Assembly: GCF_000455605.1 (NCBI RefSeq)
Contig: NC_017025.1
Location: 1,550,001-1,614,000 of the forward strand
DNA length: 64,000 nt
Direction: 5' to 3'
DNA from: Flavobacterium indicum GPTSA100-9 = DSM 17447
GTDB taxonomy: Bacteria > Bacteroidota > Bacteroidia > Flavobacteriales > Flavobacteriaceae
Below, in pieces: positions 8,597 to 17,481 of this stretch (position 1 is its first letter; the number at the start of each line of letters is the position of its first letter). The position numbers and the translations under genes were made by a program. The notes beneath the pieces are model-generated. The model made no database searches, had not been told where the DNA came from, and worked only from the letters and a program-made list of their open reading frames with translations.

Positions 8597-9097
8597 ATGA
8601 AAAAATTATTATTTACAGCTTTTATGTTGCTAGGCTTTGCATTTAATGCACAATCTCAAAATTTATCTAAAAATGCGTTAGGTCTTAGATTAGGAGACAA
8701 TGATGGTTTTGGTGGAGAATTATCTTACCAAAGAGCAATTTCATCTGATACTAGATTAGAATTTGATTTAGGATGGAGAAATAATAAAGATTACGATGCA
8801 ATTAAACTAGCGGCTTTACATCAATGGGTTTGGAATATTGATGGAGGATTTAACTGGTATGCTGGTGTTGGAGGTGGATTAGGTTCATGGAAAGCAGACA
8901 GCTTTTATGTTAATGGAGTAAAGTATAGTGGAGATTCAAATACAGTATTATTTGCTGCTGGTGATGTAGGTATTGAATATAATTTTGATATTCCTCTTCA
9001 ATTATCTTTAGATTTTAGACCAGAATTTTATTTTTCAGACGGAATTAAAGATGATTTTGGACCGGATATTGCATTAGGAATTCGTTATAAATTCTAA
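8597..9097 (+). CDS. Small outer-membrane beta-barrel protein
   Basis: The 166-residue protein has a cleavable signal peptide (MKKLLFTAFMLLGFAFNAQSQ) and then alternating amphipathic strands rich in Gly and aromatics: FGGELSYQR, TRLEFDLGWR, WYAGVGGGLGSW, DVGIEYNF, LQLSLDFRPEFYF. It ends in IRYKF, a C-terminal Phe typical of BAM-inserted barrels. About eight strands would fit its size (OmpA/OmpX-like). Specific function unknown. Transcribed alone, with a shared bidirectional terminator after it. Confidence 0.85.
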   Translation: MKKLLFTAFMLLGFAFNAQSQNLSKNALGLRLGDNDGFGGELSYQRAISSDTRLEFDLGWRNNKDYDAIKLAALHQWVWNIDGGFNWYAGVGGGLGSWKADSFYVNGVKYSGDSNTVLFAAGDVGIEYNFDIPLQLSLDFRPEFYFSDGIKDDFGPDIALGIRYKF

Positions 9098-9099
9098 TA

Positions 9100-9128
9100 A
9101 ATAAAGCCACTCAATGAGTGGCTTTATT
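9100..9128. terminator. Bidirectional intrinsic terminator between convergent genes
   Basis: AATAAAGCCACTCA pairs with TGAGTGGCTTTATT around a very tight loop. It sits between the convergent outer-membrane protein gene and the PrcB-like lipoprotein gene, whose stop codon touches it, and carries A/T tracts on both sides. Confidence 0.85.
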
Positions 9129-9589
9129 TATTTAACAATAATTTCTTTCCCTTTGGATATAGTGACCATAACATATGGAGATGTAATAGCCGTAGTAGAA
9201 AACGAATCTTTTGAAGGAATGCTAATTTTGGGATAAACTTCTATAGTTTTTTCTAAAAATAAAACTTTATCAACATCAATATCATATCCGCCCGTTGGCT
9301 TTTCACCTATAAATAAAACTAATAAGTTATTTTTTTCAAAATCTACATTCAATAACACCTCATAATCAGCAGGTTGAATATTTAATTCTGATATTAAATT
9401 AGTAAACGATTCATTATCTTTAATAACAATATTTTCTTTTACTTTTTTAGAGCTAATTTGCCCTTTATAAATGACTTTATAAGTTTCTAATTCTTTTTCA
9501 ACAATTATATTTGAAGGAGCAGGCTGAGTTTTACAAGATAGCAAAAAAGTAAAAATACTTATGATTACTACTACTATTAATTTATTCAT
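9128..9589 (-). CDS. Lipoprotein with PrcB_C-like domain
   Basis: The N-terminus MNKLIVVVIISIFTFLLSC is a lipoprotein signal with lipobox LLSC. The C-terminal part contains FIGEKPTGGYDIDVDKV (about residues 99-115) and TSPYVMVTISKG, matching the PrcB C-terminal domain pattern of a GGY motif followed by a Pro-Tyr beta strand. PrcB was named as a protease-complex subunit in Treponema; a role here is not established. It is 2 nt downstream of bshA on the same strand and probably translated from the same message. Confidence 0.7.
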   Translation of the reverse strand: MNKLIVVVIISIFTFLLSCKTQPAPSNIIVEKELETYKVIYKGQISSKKVKENIVIKDNESFTNLISELNIQPADYEVLLNVDFEKNNLLVLFIGEKPTGGYDIDVDKVLFLEKTIEVYPKISIPSKDSFSTTAITSPYVMVTISKGKEIIVK

Positions 9590-9591
9590 AT

Positions 9592-10731
9592 TTATTTTGA
9601 ATTTAATTCAATAGCCTTATTATATAAATTTTCATATAATGGCAAAATATTTAAAATATCATATTTTTTGGCGACTTCAAAAGCTGCGGTTTTAAATTGT
9701 TGATGAATTTCATTTGATTTTAAAATTGAAAGAGCATTTTTACTCATGTCATCAACATCTCCTACATTACTTAAATATCCAGATTTTCCATTTTCATTTA
9801 CTTCTGGAATTCCACCCGAATTACTTGAAATTACAGGAACACCAAAAGCCATTGCTTCTAATGCTGCTAAACCAAAACTTTCTGTTTCAGATGGAAGTAA
9901 AAATAAATCTGAATATTTTAATATTTGATCAATATCATTACTATTTCCAAAGAAAATTACTTTATCAGAAATACCAAGTTCATCACACATTTTTTCTGCG
10001 ATAATTTTTTCTGGCCCTTCACCTACCATCATTAATTTAGATGGAATTTCTTTTTGAATATTATAAAATGTTTTCACAACATCTGGAATACGCTTTACTT
10101 TTCTAAAATTTGAAATATGTGTAATGATCTTTTCATTATTTGATGCTAATACCGAACGTTGACATCTTTGACCTTTTAAAATATGTTTCTCTTCATCAAT
10201 TTCAATAAAATTAGGAATCACATATATGTCTTTTTTCACATCAAATAATCTGTAAGTATCTTCTCTTAAACTATTAGAAACACTCGTAACAAAATCAGAT
10301 TGATTGATACTGAAAGTAACAGCGGTTTTATAAAACGGATGATTTCCTACCAAAGTAATATCAGTACCATGAAGTGTTGTTATCATTGGAATAAAAATCC
10401 CTTCGTCTTCTAACATTTTTTTTGCCATGTAACCAGCATAAGCATGCGGAATTGCATAATGCACATGCAACACATCAATTTTATGCAATTTTACCATATC
10501 AACCAATTTACTAGAAAGTGCTAATTCATAGGGTTGATAATGAAATAAAGGATAATTAGGAACATTTACTTCGTGAAAATAAATATTAGGATTCAATAAT
10601 GATAAACGAACAGGTTGCTTATAAGTTATGAAATGAATTTCATGACCTTTTTGAGCCAATTCTAAACCTAATTCAGTAGCTACTACTCCACTACCTCCAA
10701 ATGTTGGATAACAAACTATTGCAATTTTCAT
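9592..10731 (-). CDS. bshA: N-acetyl-alpha-D-glucosaminyl L-malate synthase BshA
   Basis: BshA is a GT4 glycosyltransferase that joins GlcNAc from UDP-GlcNAc to L-malate, the first step of bacillithiol synthesis. The 379-residue length fits. Family hallmarks are YPTFGGSGVVATELG at the N-terminus, HVHYAIPHAYAGYMAKKML near residues 94-112, TTLHGTDITLVG near 124-135, and the nucleotide-sugar segment SETESFGLAALEAMAFG near 280-296. It indicates that this bacterium uses bacillithiol as a low-molecular-weight thiol. Genes on either side are separated by 2 and 9 nt. Confidence 0.93.
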   Translation of the reverse strand: MKIAIVCYPTFGGSGVVATELGLELAQKGHEIHFITYKQPVRLSLLNPNIYFHEVNVPNYPLFHYQPYELALSSKLVDMVKLHKIDVLHVHYAIPHAYAGYMAKKMLEDEGIFIPMITTLHGTDITLVGNHPFYKTAVTFSINQSDFVTSVSNSLREDTYRLFDVKKDIYVIPNFIEIDEEKHILKGQRCQRSVLASNNEKIITHISNFRKVKRIPDVVKTFYNIQKEIPSKLMMVGEGPEKIIAEKMCDELGISDKVIFFGNSNDIDQILKYSDLFLLPSETESFGLAALEAMAFGVPVISSNSGGIPEVNENGKSGYLSNVGDVDDMSKNALSILKSNEIHQQFKTAAFEVAKKYDILNILPLYENLYNKAIELNSK

Positions 10732-10740
10732 ATGCTACTT

Positions 10741-11196
10741 TTAACGTTTTAGATTTTGTTCATAGGTAGCAATCCAATCTTCTACAGAAATTTTTGCTAC
10801 TAATTCACCTATTAATTGGAAGGGAATATCTTCAGGTTTTTTAAAACGGATACAACTTTTCCCCATATCTAATTTTTTCTTTGAGTGCTTAGGAAACTCA
10901 TTAACAAACCAATCATAAATATCTTTATTTGCATAAATTCCCATATGGTAAAAATTGATGCTATTTTTTTGAGATGCTAATGCCATAAATGGTAATGGTT
11001 GTTTTGGATCACAATGGTAACCTGAAGGATAGATCGTGTGTGGAACAACATATCCCAACATTCCATAGCCAATGCCTTCTGAAAATCCTTTTGGCAACTG
11101 CGCTAAAATTACATTTCGCAATTTATTAACCGCTTCTTTTCTTTCTTCTGGAAGTTGATCAATATAATCCTGTGGTGTTTTAGCATTAGATGTCAT
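10741..11196 (-). CDS. DUF1801 (YdhG/CyaY-like fold) protein
   Basis: This 151-residue cytoplasmic protein begins TPQDYIDQLPEERKEAVNKLRNVI and contains GFSEGIGYGMLGYVVP, the signature of DUF1801 proteins. The C-terminal half has KKLDMGKSCIRFKKPEDIP, also typical. The fold is related to frataxin/CyaY-type and YjbR-type domains. No biochemical role is firmly established. It lies between the GH3 fusion gene (2 nt) and bshA (9 nt), so it is very likely part of one operon. Confidence 0.82.
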   Translation of the reverse strand: MTSNAKTPQDYIDQLPEERKEAVNKLRNVILAQLPKGFSEGIGYGMLGYVVPHTIYPSGYHCDPKQPLPFMALASQKNSINFYHMGIYANKDIYDWFVNEFPKHSKKKLDMGKSCIRFKKPEDIPFQLIGELVAKISVEDWIATYEQNLKR

Positions 11197-11198
11197 AA

Positions 11199-14090
11199 TT
11201 ATTCAATAATTGATTCATAAATTATTTCTTGAATTTTTTCTCTAATATTTAGTTTTGATAATTTATTAGGTTCTGCATTTGGATACGTTCTATTGGATAA
11301 AAAAACATAAACAATTTCTTTATCAGGATCTGCCCATGCCATGGTACCAGTAAATCCTGTATGTCCAAAACTTGTCATAGATACACAACCACAAGTTGGT
11401 CCTTCTGCCCCTAATTGAGGTTTATCAAATCCTACCCCTCTTCGATTACCATCTTTACAGTAATAACATTTATTAAAATCGTTAAATGTTTTTTCACTAA
11501 AAAATTCATGTTCACCATAATGTCCTTTTTGCAAATACATTTGCATCATTTTAGCCACATCAATTGAACTAGAAAATAATCCGGCATGACCTGAAACACC
11601 TCCTTGCATAGCAGCAGCCATATCATGAACGTATCCTTGAATAGTTTGGTATCTAAAATAATTATCCTCTTCAGTAGGTGCAATGCGTGTTAATTCAAAT
11701 TTTTGTAATGGATTATAAGTCATTGTAGAGGCACCTAAATATTTATAAAAATTATCTTGAACTAAATTATCTAATTTTTTATTTGTAGTATGCTCTAAAT
11801 ATTCTTTTAAAATGATAAACGAAAAATCACTGTATTTGTATTGCTTTTTATCTAATAATGGCGAATCTGCAATTAATTTCATTATTTTGTCGTTATAATC
11901 TTTTTTCAAATAAAGATTATTTGCCACTTTAACTGGAAAATCTTCTGAATAAGCATACCTGTAATAAAGAGAATCAGGTCTTTTTAAAGAATCCAGTGTT
12001 GCTTTATAGAAAGGAATCCAAGCTTGAAAACGAGCTTGATGAGTTAACATATCTAAAACAGTAACATCAGCTTTGTTAGAATTTTCAAAAACTGGTAACA
12101 TTTGACATAAATGTGTATCAAATGTTATTTTTTTTCTATCATATTGCTTCATAACCATAGGCAAAGTAGCTAATACCTTTGTTAAAGATGCAACATCGTA
12201 AATATCAGAATCTTTAACTTTTTGAATACTGTCATATTTTTGATAGCCAAAAGATTTTCTGTAAACAATTTGTCCTTTTCTTGCAACTAAAATTTGCATT
12301 CCAGGTGCTGCTTTTTGTTTAATTGCATAATTTGCAATTGAATCAATCTTTGCTAACTTTTTAGAATTCATACCAACATTTTCTGGAACTGTAAAACCTA
12401 ATCGATCCATTTTGTGCGTTTCAATTCCTTGATTTACATGAAAATTATCTTTTATTGTAACGGGTAATTTACCTTTAGATTCTTTTGCACCAAAAATAAT
12501 CTCAGCGGTAACAGTTTGAGCTATATCTGTATTTTGATAAGCTTGAATTACAGTTTCTGTATGATCAAAATTTGGAATTTTTAATAATGAATAAGGTTTT
12601 GTAAAAAAGGCTAAAATAGTTTCCTTTTCTTTTGAAATTTTATCAATCCAATTTATTTCTTTAAAAGTTAATTCATTTTTACGCCAAGCGCCATCAGGCT
12701 TGTGATATCCAATAATTACTTTGGTAAAACATTCTAAATCTAATAATGCCGTATCTAAATTAAAAGAATTAATTTCGATAACTTCGGCATAATCTTTAAT
12801 TTTATTTAGGAATACATCATTAGGACCATCACCTAATTTAACATATGCAATTTTTTCTTTTTCTAATTTTTTAATTGGTATAAGTTTATCTTCATTTTTA
12901 AGGACTGTAATTGCATTTTCATATAATTGATAATTTAATGCCTCATATTCAATTGCATTCATATCTTCATATAAATGATTCAAATCAATAGGTTTGTATT
13001 GATTTAATCCTGCAATGTATTTGTAGTTTAATATTTTTTTCACGGAATACGCCAAACGTTCTTCTGTAAACAACTTTAAATCAAAAGCCTCTTTGAATTT
13101 TTCAACTGCTTTTGGAACATTTTCAGCAAAAAGAAGTACATCATTTCCTGCCAAAAACGCTTCTAAATCAATATCTCCAGGTTGTTTAAAATTACTTGCC
13201 CCTTTCATGTTTAAAGCGTCCGTAAAAATTAATCCCTCAAATTTTAATTCATTTTTAAGAATATCAGTAACAACGGAATAAGACAATGATGTAGGATAAC
13301 CTACTCTTGCTTCTAAACTTGGGACATTTAAATGAGCTACCATTATACTTGCTAATCCATTTTTAATCAACTCTTTATAAGGGTAAAGTTCCACTTCGTT
13401 TAATCGATCTCTTTCAAATTTAACGATTGGAAGTGTATGATGCGAATCTGTTTCTGTATCACCATGACCTGGAAAATGTTTAGCCGTTGCAAAAATGCCG
13501 TTATCTTGTAGGCCTTTCATATAAGCTAATGCTTTTTGTGTAACATTTTCCTTTACTTCACCAAATGAACGATTACCAATAATAGGATTGTTAGGATTTG
13601 TATTAATGTCAACCACAGGACCAAATGTAAAATGTACGCCTAATCGTTTTGACTGTTTAGCCATTTGAGCGCCTATTTTTTCAATCAGTTTATTATCTTG
13701 AATGGCACCTAATGTCATATTCCATGGGTATTTTACCGTTGAATCTAAACGCATACTAAAGCCCCATTCTGCATCATTACCAATTAACATGGGAGTTTTA
13801 GATTTCGATTGGAAACGGTTTGTTAATTGCGCTTGTCTTACTGGTCCTCCTTGAAAAAAAATAAGTCCCCCTATTTTATATTTGGTAATTAATTTTTCTA
13901 AATCTTGTGCATGATCTTCTTTTTTATTAGAATAAGCAGCTACCATAAATAATTGGCCTACTTTTTCTTCAAAATTAAGACTGTTATAAACACTATCAAC
14001 CCATTTTGTTTGTGCAATAGTTTCTTTATATTGTGAATGTACTTTATTTATTGAAAAAAGGAATAGTAATAAGAAAGCAATTTGTCGCAT
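11199..14090 (-). CDS. Secreted GH3 beta-N-acetylhexosaminidase fused to serine beta-lactamase-family domain
   Basis: The start is set at ATG 14090, giving MRQIAFLLLFLFSINKVHSQ, a clear signal peptide; 14 extra upstream codons would bury it. Residues about 35-370 are a GH3 NagZ-like domain with KHFPGHGDTETDSHHTLP near 204-221 (catalytic His region) and nucleophile Asp near 291 in FTDALNMKG. A GH3 C-terminal domain follows. From about 575 there is a class C beta-lactamase/esterase fold with SLTK (Ser near 635), YSDF and HTGFTG motifs. Such fusions are common in Bacteroidota and are thought to act on peptidoglycan in the periplasm. Substrate not proven. Confidence 0.92.
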   Translation of the reverse strand: MRQIAFLLLFLFSINKVHSQYKETIAQTKWVDSVYNSLNFEEKVGQLFMVAAYSNKKEDHAQDLEKLITKYKIGGLIFFQGGPVRQAQLTNRFQSKSKTPMLIGNDAEWGFSMRLDSTVKYPWNMTLGAIQDNKLIEKIGAQMAKQSKRLGVHFTFGPVVDINTNPNNPIIGNRSFGEVKENVTQKALAYMKGLQDNGIFATAKHFPGHGDTETDSHHTLPIVKFERDRLNEVELYPYKELIKNGLASIMVAHLNVPSLEARVGYPTSLSYSVVTDILKNELKFEGLIFTDALNMKGASNFKQPGDIDLEAFLAGNDVLLFAENVPKAVEKFKEAFDLKLFTEERLAYSVKKILNYKYIAGLNQYKPIDLNHLYEDMNAIEYEALNYQLYENAITVLKNEDKLIPIKKLEKEKIAYVKLGDGPNDVFLNKIKDYAEVIEINSFNLDTALLDLECFTKVIIGYHKPDGAWRKNELTFKEINWIDKISKEKETILAFFTKPYSLLKIPNFDHTETVIQAYQNTDIAQTVTAEIIFGAKESKGKLPVTIKDNFHVNQGIETHKMDRLGFTVPENVGMNSKKLAKIDSIANYAIKQKAAPGMQILVARKGQIVYRKSFGYQKYDSIQKVKDSDIYDVASLTKVLATLPMVMKQYDRKKITFDTHLCQMLPVFENSNKADVTVLDMLTHQARFQAWIPFYKATLDSLKRPDSLYYRYAYSEDFPVKVANNLYLKKDYNDKIMKLIADSPLLDKKQYKYSDFSFIILKEYLEHTTNKKLDNLVQDNFYKYLGASTMTYNPLQKFELTRIAPTEEDNYFRYQTIQGYVHDMAAAMQGGVSGHAGLFSSSIDVAKMMQMYLQKGHYGEHEFFSEKTFNDFNKCYYCKDGNRRGVGFDKPQLGAEGPTCGCVSMTSFGHTGFTGTMAWADPDKEIVYVFLSNRTYPNAEPNKLSKLNIREKIQEIIYESIIE

Positions 14091-14209
14091 ATATATATTT
14101 GTTTCTTTAAAATGGTATAAAATAACTAACAAAATAAAGCCAATTAATTTTAATTTAAAGAATTTTAAGTTTTTTTTAGTAAAAATAAATAGTGAATAGA
14201 AAATTCTAG

Positions 14210-15433
14210 CTAATTAATTAAATCGATGTGTCTGTCATGATAACCTAATAAGTACAATACACCATCTAAACCTAAACTAGAGATTGAACTTTGAGCGTTA
14301 TCTTTTACTTTAGGTTTTGCATGAAAAGCAATCCCTAATCCAGCTAAATTTAACATTGGTAAATCATTTGCACCATCTCCAACAGCAATAGTTTGACTAA
14401 TATCAATACCTTCTAAAGCCGCCAATTCTTTGAGGTATTCAGCTTTTTTATTACCATCGACAATTTCACCAATATAACCTCCCGTTAATTCCCCATCAAT
14501 TATTTCTAATTGATTAGCAAAAACATAATCAATTCCAAGTTCCTTTTGCAAATAATTCCCAAAATAAGTAAACCCTCCTGATAATATTGCTGTTTTAAAT
14601 CCGTAAGCTTTTAGGGTATCGATTAATCTTCTTGCGCCTTTAGTAATAGGTAAATTGATTGCAACTTCCTGTAAAACATCTTCTTTTAAACCTTTAAGTA
14701 ATTTCATACGCTGTTTGAAACTTTCTTTAAAGTCAATTTCTCCTTGCATAGCCAATTCTGTGATGTGTTTAACTTGAGCGCCAACACCAGCCAACTCAGC
14801 TAATTCATCAATTACTTCGGTTTGTATTAATGTAGAATCCATATCAAAACAAACTAAACGTCTGTTTCTTCTAAAGATAGTATCTTCTTGAAATGCAATA
14901 TCAATGTTTAACTCACGTGATATTTGCATAAATTTTTCAGTAAATTCAGCTTTATTGTTTATTGCGCCACGAATAGAAAGTTGAATTGATGCCCTAGGAT
15001 ATTCATCTTCATTAACCAAAGAAGCTCTGCCAGTTAGTCGCTTTATGGCATCAATATTTAAATTTTTTTCTGAAATTACTTTTGTAACCTCTGAAATTTG
15101 TTCTGCAGTTAATCTTTCACCTAATAAAGTAACTATATACCTGTCTTTACCCTGAAGTTTAACCCAATTCTCATAATCTACTAAAGGAATAGGTGTAAAT
15201 TTAGCTTTAATATCTAATTCATAAGATTTAAATAATAAATCCTTTAAAACGGCTGCAGATTTTTTTCCAGATTTAATTTGAAAAAGAATCCCTAAAGATA
15301 ATGTATCGTGAATATTAGCTTGACCTATATCCAATATTTTAGCATCATATTCCGCTAAAACAGCTGTTAATGAAGAAGTTAAACCTGGTTTGTCATGTCC
15401 AGAAATATTCAATAAAAAAATATCACTATCCAT
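14210..15433 (-). CDS. serB: Phosphoserine phosphatase with N-terminal ACT domains
   Basis: SerB removes phosphate from L-phosphoserine, the last step of serine synthesis, in the cytoplasm. Residues 1-90 and about 97-180 look like two ACT domains that could sense amino acids. The HAD catalytic domain starts near 191 with FDMDSTLIQ (nucleophile D197, acid D199); SGGFTYFG (about residue 284) and VGDGANDLPML near 348-358 complete the HAD motifs. The 407-residue length fits the ACT-containing class. It is preceded by a TATTTTTG element and stands apart from its neighbours by about 100 nt on each side. Confidence 0.95.
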   Translation of the reverse strand: MDSDIFLLNISGHDKPGLTSSLTAVLAEYDAKILDIGQANIHDTLSLGILFQIKSGKKSAAVLKDLLFKSYELDIKAKFTPIPLVDYENWVKLQGKDRYIVTLLGERLTAEQISEVTKVISEKNLNIDAIKRLTGRASLVNEDEYPRASIQLSIRGAINNKAEFTEKFMQISRELNIDIAFQEDTIFRRNRRLVCFDMDSTLIQTEVIDELAELAGVGAQVKHITELAMQGEIDFKESFKQRMKLLKGLKEDVLQEVAINLPITKGARRLIDTLKAYGFKTAILSGGFTYFGNYLQKELGIDYVFANQLEIIDGELTGGYIGEIVDGNKKAEYLKELAALEGIDISQTIAVGDGANDLPMLNLAGLGIAFHAKPKVKDNAQSSISSLGLDGVLYLLGYHDRHIDLIN

Positions 15434-15470
15434 AGTGCTTAAAGTAAAATTTAATTTTAATAACTAAAAG

Positions 15471-15478
15471 CAAAAATA
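15471..15478 (-). promoter_or_regulatory. Candidate -10 element (TATTTTTG) for serB
   Basis: The minus strand reads TATTTTTG, a TAnnTTTG match, 37 nt before the serB ATG. No TTG is found 19 nt upstream. Confidence 0.45.
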
Positions 15479-15539
15479 GCTTGTTTTTTAAAATATTCCC
15501 TTATATAATTTATAAAAAATAAGGCAAAATCAAAAGCAA

Positions 15540-16022
15540 TTAGAAAAACCTATTATGCCAACTTTCACTTGCTGGAACTTCCCAAAATTCTATAAATTCT
15601 CCTTTTGAAGTCACTAAATTATTAAATACAATTGTTTTATCGGTTACTGCTTTTTCTTTAGCCATTTTTTTAAAATCTATTAATGGCTTATGAGCAATAT
15701 GATCACCTACTTTAAACGTTACATTCATTTTATCTAAAAGTTCAACGCTGTATTCTTTTTCTAAATCTTGAATAAAACGCACCGAACTATCAATTGAACA
15801 TCCTGTTGCTGCTTGAACTTCTTGATTTACAACAAAAACAATAAATCTATTATATTTTGTTATAAAAGAAGCCTCTAGTGGAGTACCATGTGCAGACCAA
15901 TTTTCTACAAAATCTAAACATTTTTTTTCAATAGAAAGAATTTCTTCATCCGAAAATTTTCTATTAGATTGATAGATCCAAATTCTTGCATCATCTGGTA
16001 TATTTTCAAAAGGTATATACAT
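15540..16022 (-). CDS. Conserved flavobacterial protein of unknown function (often labelled ABC transporter ATPase)
   Basis: The 160-residue protein starts MYIPFENIPDDARIWIYQSNRKF and ends SWHNRFF; both ends look like those of a conserved flavobacterial family. Database labels of ABC transporter ATPase for such proteins are not supported: there is no Walker A, signature or Walker B motif. It has no signal peptide or membrane segment, so it is probably cytoplasmic. A conserved-looking ATGCSIDSSVRFIQDLE segment (about residues 82-98) contains the only prominent Cys after residue 30. It lies 2 nt from the next upstream gene, in the Fe-S operon. Confidence 0.75.
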   Translation of the reverse strand: MYIPFENIPDDARIWIYQSNRKFSDEEILSIEKKCLDFVENWSAHGTPLEASFITKYNRFIVFVVNQEVQAATGCSIDSSVRFIQDLEKEYSVELLDKMNVTFKVGDHIAHKPLIDFKKMAKEKAVTDKTIVFNNLVTSKGEFIEFWEVPASESWHNRFF

Positions 16023-16024
16023 TG

Positions 16025-16663
16025 TTATAGTTTTTGTATATCAGTTATTACTTTAGTTCTCAGAAACTTATTTAATTTCACATCGTATAATTCTGTTTCA
16101 AAGTAATTCACTTTTATTTTATCGTTAGGTTTTAATACATTATCAGTAATTAAAAAAGAATTATCAAAATTATTGATTAAATATAACTGATGTGATTTTC
16201 CTGAACTTTCTTTTAAAGTTATGTACAAATAATTTTCTTTTGAAACAGAATAAAAATTACCTTCTACAAAAGAATCTTCCTCTATAGAAATTGGAGATTC
16301 ATCACTACTTTCATCTTCATTGATTTCTGCAGCTTGATCTTTTTTAAGTTCGCTTCTACCTAATGCAAGAATAAAATCGGGGCAATAAGAAATCATTTTC
16401 ATTCCCAACTTTTCCCCAAAAGTTCTCATTTGTGATGAATTTGATAAATCTAGTCTTTCTTTTTTTGGAACCAAATGTTCATATTTACTATAGGATTCCA
16501 TCATACATAAACCTAAACTTAATTTTAACTGCTCATCTTTTTTAAGATCAATCTTCTTTTTAGTAATACATTCACAAGTACCTTCTGCTATTTTATCCAT
16601 ATATTCTTGTGAATATGAATTAATAACAACTAAAAAAAATAAAATATTTACTATTGTTTTCAT
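16025..16663 (-). CDS. Secreted or periplasmic protein of unknown function
   Basis: I place the start at ATG 16663, which gives the signal peptide MKTIVNILFFLVVINSYSQ; the longer frame overlaps the upstream gene and hides the signal. The 212-residue product has a short CECI motif near residue 30 (EGTCECITKKKIDL) and an acidic stretch (NEDESSDESP) near the middle, then a probable beta-rich C-terminal part. I cannot assign it to a named family with confidence. It begins 1 nt after the stop of the Cys-rich Fe-S protein gene and is probably translationally coupled. Confidence 0.65.
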   Translation of the reverse strand: MKTIVNILFFLVVINSYSQEYMDKIAEGTCECITKKKIDLKKDEQLKLSLGLCMMESYSKYEHLVPKKERLDLSNSSQMRTFGEKLGMKMISYCPDFILALGRSELKKDQAAEINEDESSDESPISIEEDSFVEGNFYSVSKENYLYITLKESSGKSHQLYLINNFDNSFLITDNVLKPNDKIKVNYFETELYDVKLNKFLRTKVITDIQKL

Positions 16664-16664
16664 T

Positions 16665-17456
16665 TTATTGATCTTGAGCATTAGCGATAATTTCTGCTAT
16701 ATCTAAAACTTTTATGTTGTTTTCTTGGTGTGCAAATTTTACGCCATCAGTCATCATTGTATTACAATATGGACATCCTGTTGCAATAATGTTAGGTTTT
16801 GTTTCTAACGCATCTTGCGTACGTAAAACATTAATCTCCATATCCCCTTTTTCAGGTTCTTTAAACATTTGTGCTCCTCCAGCTCCACAACATAAAGCAG
16901 TGTTTTTACTACGTTTCATTTCCACTAAATCAGCATTTGTTTTAGCTAAAATAGCTCTAGGGGCTTCAAATTCATTGTTAGCACGACCTAAATAACATGG
17001 ATCGTGGAATGTAATTCTTTTTCCTTTGTATTCAGATTGATTGAAGTTAATTCTTCCTTCATTTAATAATTGCTGAATATATTGTGTATGATGCAAAACT
17101 TCATACTTTCCACCTAAACTAGGATATTCATTTTTTAAACAGTTGAACGAATGCGGATCGCATGTAACTATTTTTTTTACTTCATAAGCATTTAACAATT
17201 CGATATTCATTAATGCTTGCATTTGAAATAAAAACTCATTTCCTGCTCTTTTTGCAACATCACCAGTACAACTTTCTTCTGTACCAAGCACTGCAAAATT
17301 AACATTGGCTCTATTTAAAATCTTTACAAAAGCTCTTGTAATTTTTTTGGCTCTTTCATCATAACTTCCAGCCGAACCAACCCAAAATAAAATTTCTGGT
17401 TGTTTTCCTTCAGCCATCATTTCTGCCATTGTAGGTACTACTAAAATATCTGACAT
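16665..17456 (-). CDS. Cysteine-rich (CCG domain) Fe-S oxidoreductase subunit
   Basis: The 263-residue protein carries a heterodisulfide-reductase/GlpC-type cysteine-rich domain: FHDPCYLGR (about residues 150-158), ALCCGAGGAQMF (about 187-198) and GCPYCNTMM (about 228-236). The first half has only a degenerate motif (EESCTGDVAKRAGNEF). Related proteins pair with ferredoxin-like membrane subunits and pass electrons between quinones and soluble donors, as in glycolate or lactate oxidation. The upstream gene (26 nt away) encodes exactly such a partner. The actual donor is not identifiable from this window. Confidence 0.88.
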   Translation of the reverse strand: MSDILVVPTMAEMMAEGKQPEILFWVGSAGSYDERAKKITRAFVKILNRANVNFAVLGTEESCTGDVAKRAGNEFLFQMQALMNIELLNAYEVKKIVTCDPHSFNCLKNEYPSLGGKYEVLHHTQYIQQLLNEGRINFNQSEYKGKRITFHDPCYLGRANNEFEAPRAILAKTNADLVEMKRSKNTALCCGAGGAQMFKEPEKGDMEINVLRTQDALETKPNIIATGCPYCNTMMTDGVKFAHQENNIKVLDIAEIIANAQDQ

Positions 17457-17481
17457 ACTATTATTTTATTTTGATTATTGA

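Noticed and set aside
9714..10004. 96-codon open frame on the plus strand inside bshA
   Set aside because: It is antisense to a well-conserved bshA, is rich in His/Leu/Gln as expected for a shadow frame, and has no promoter or ribosome site.
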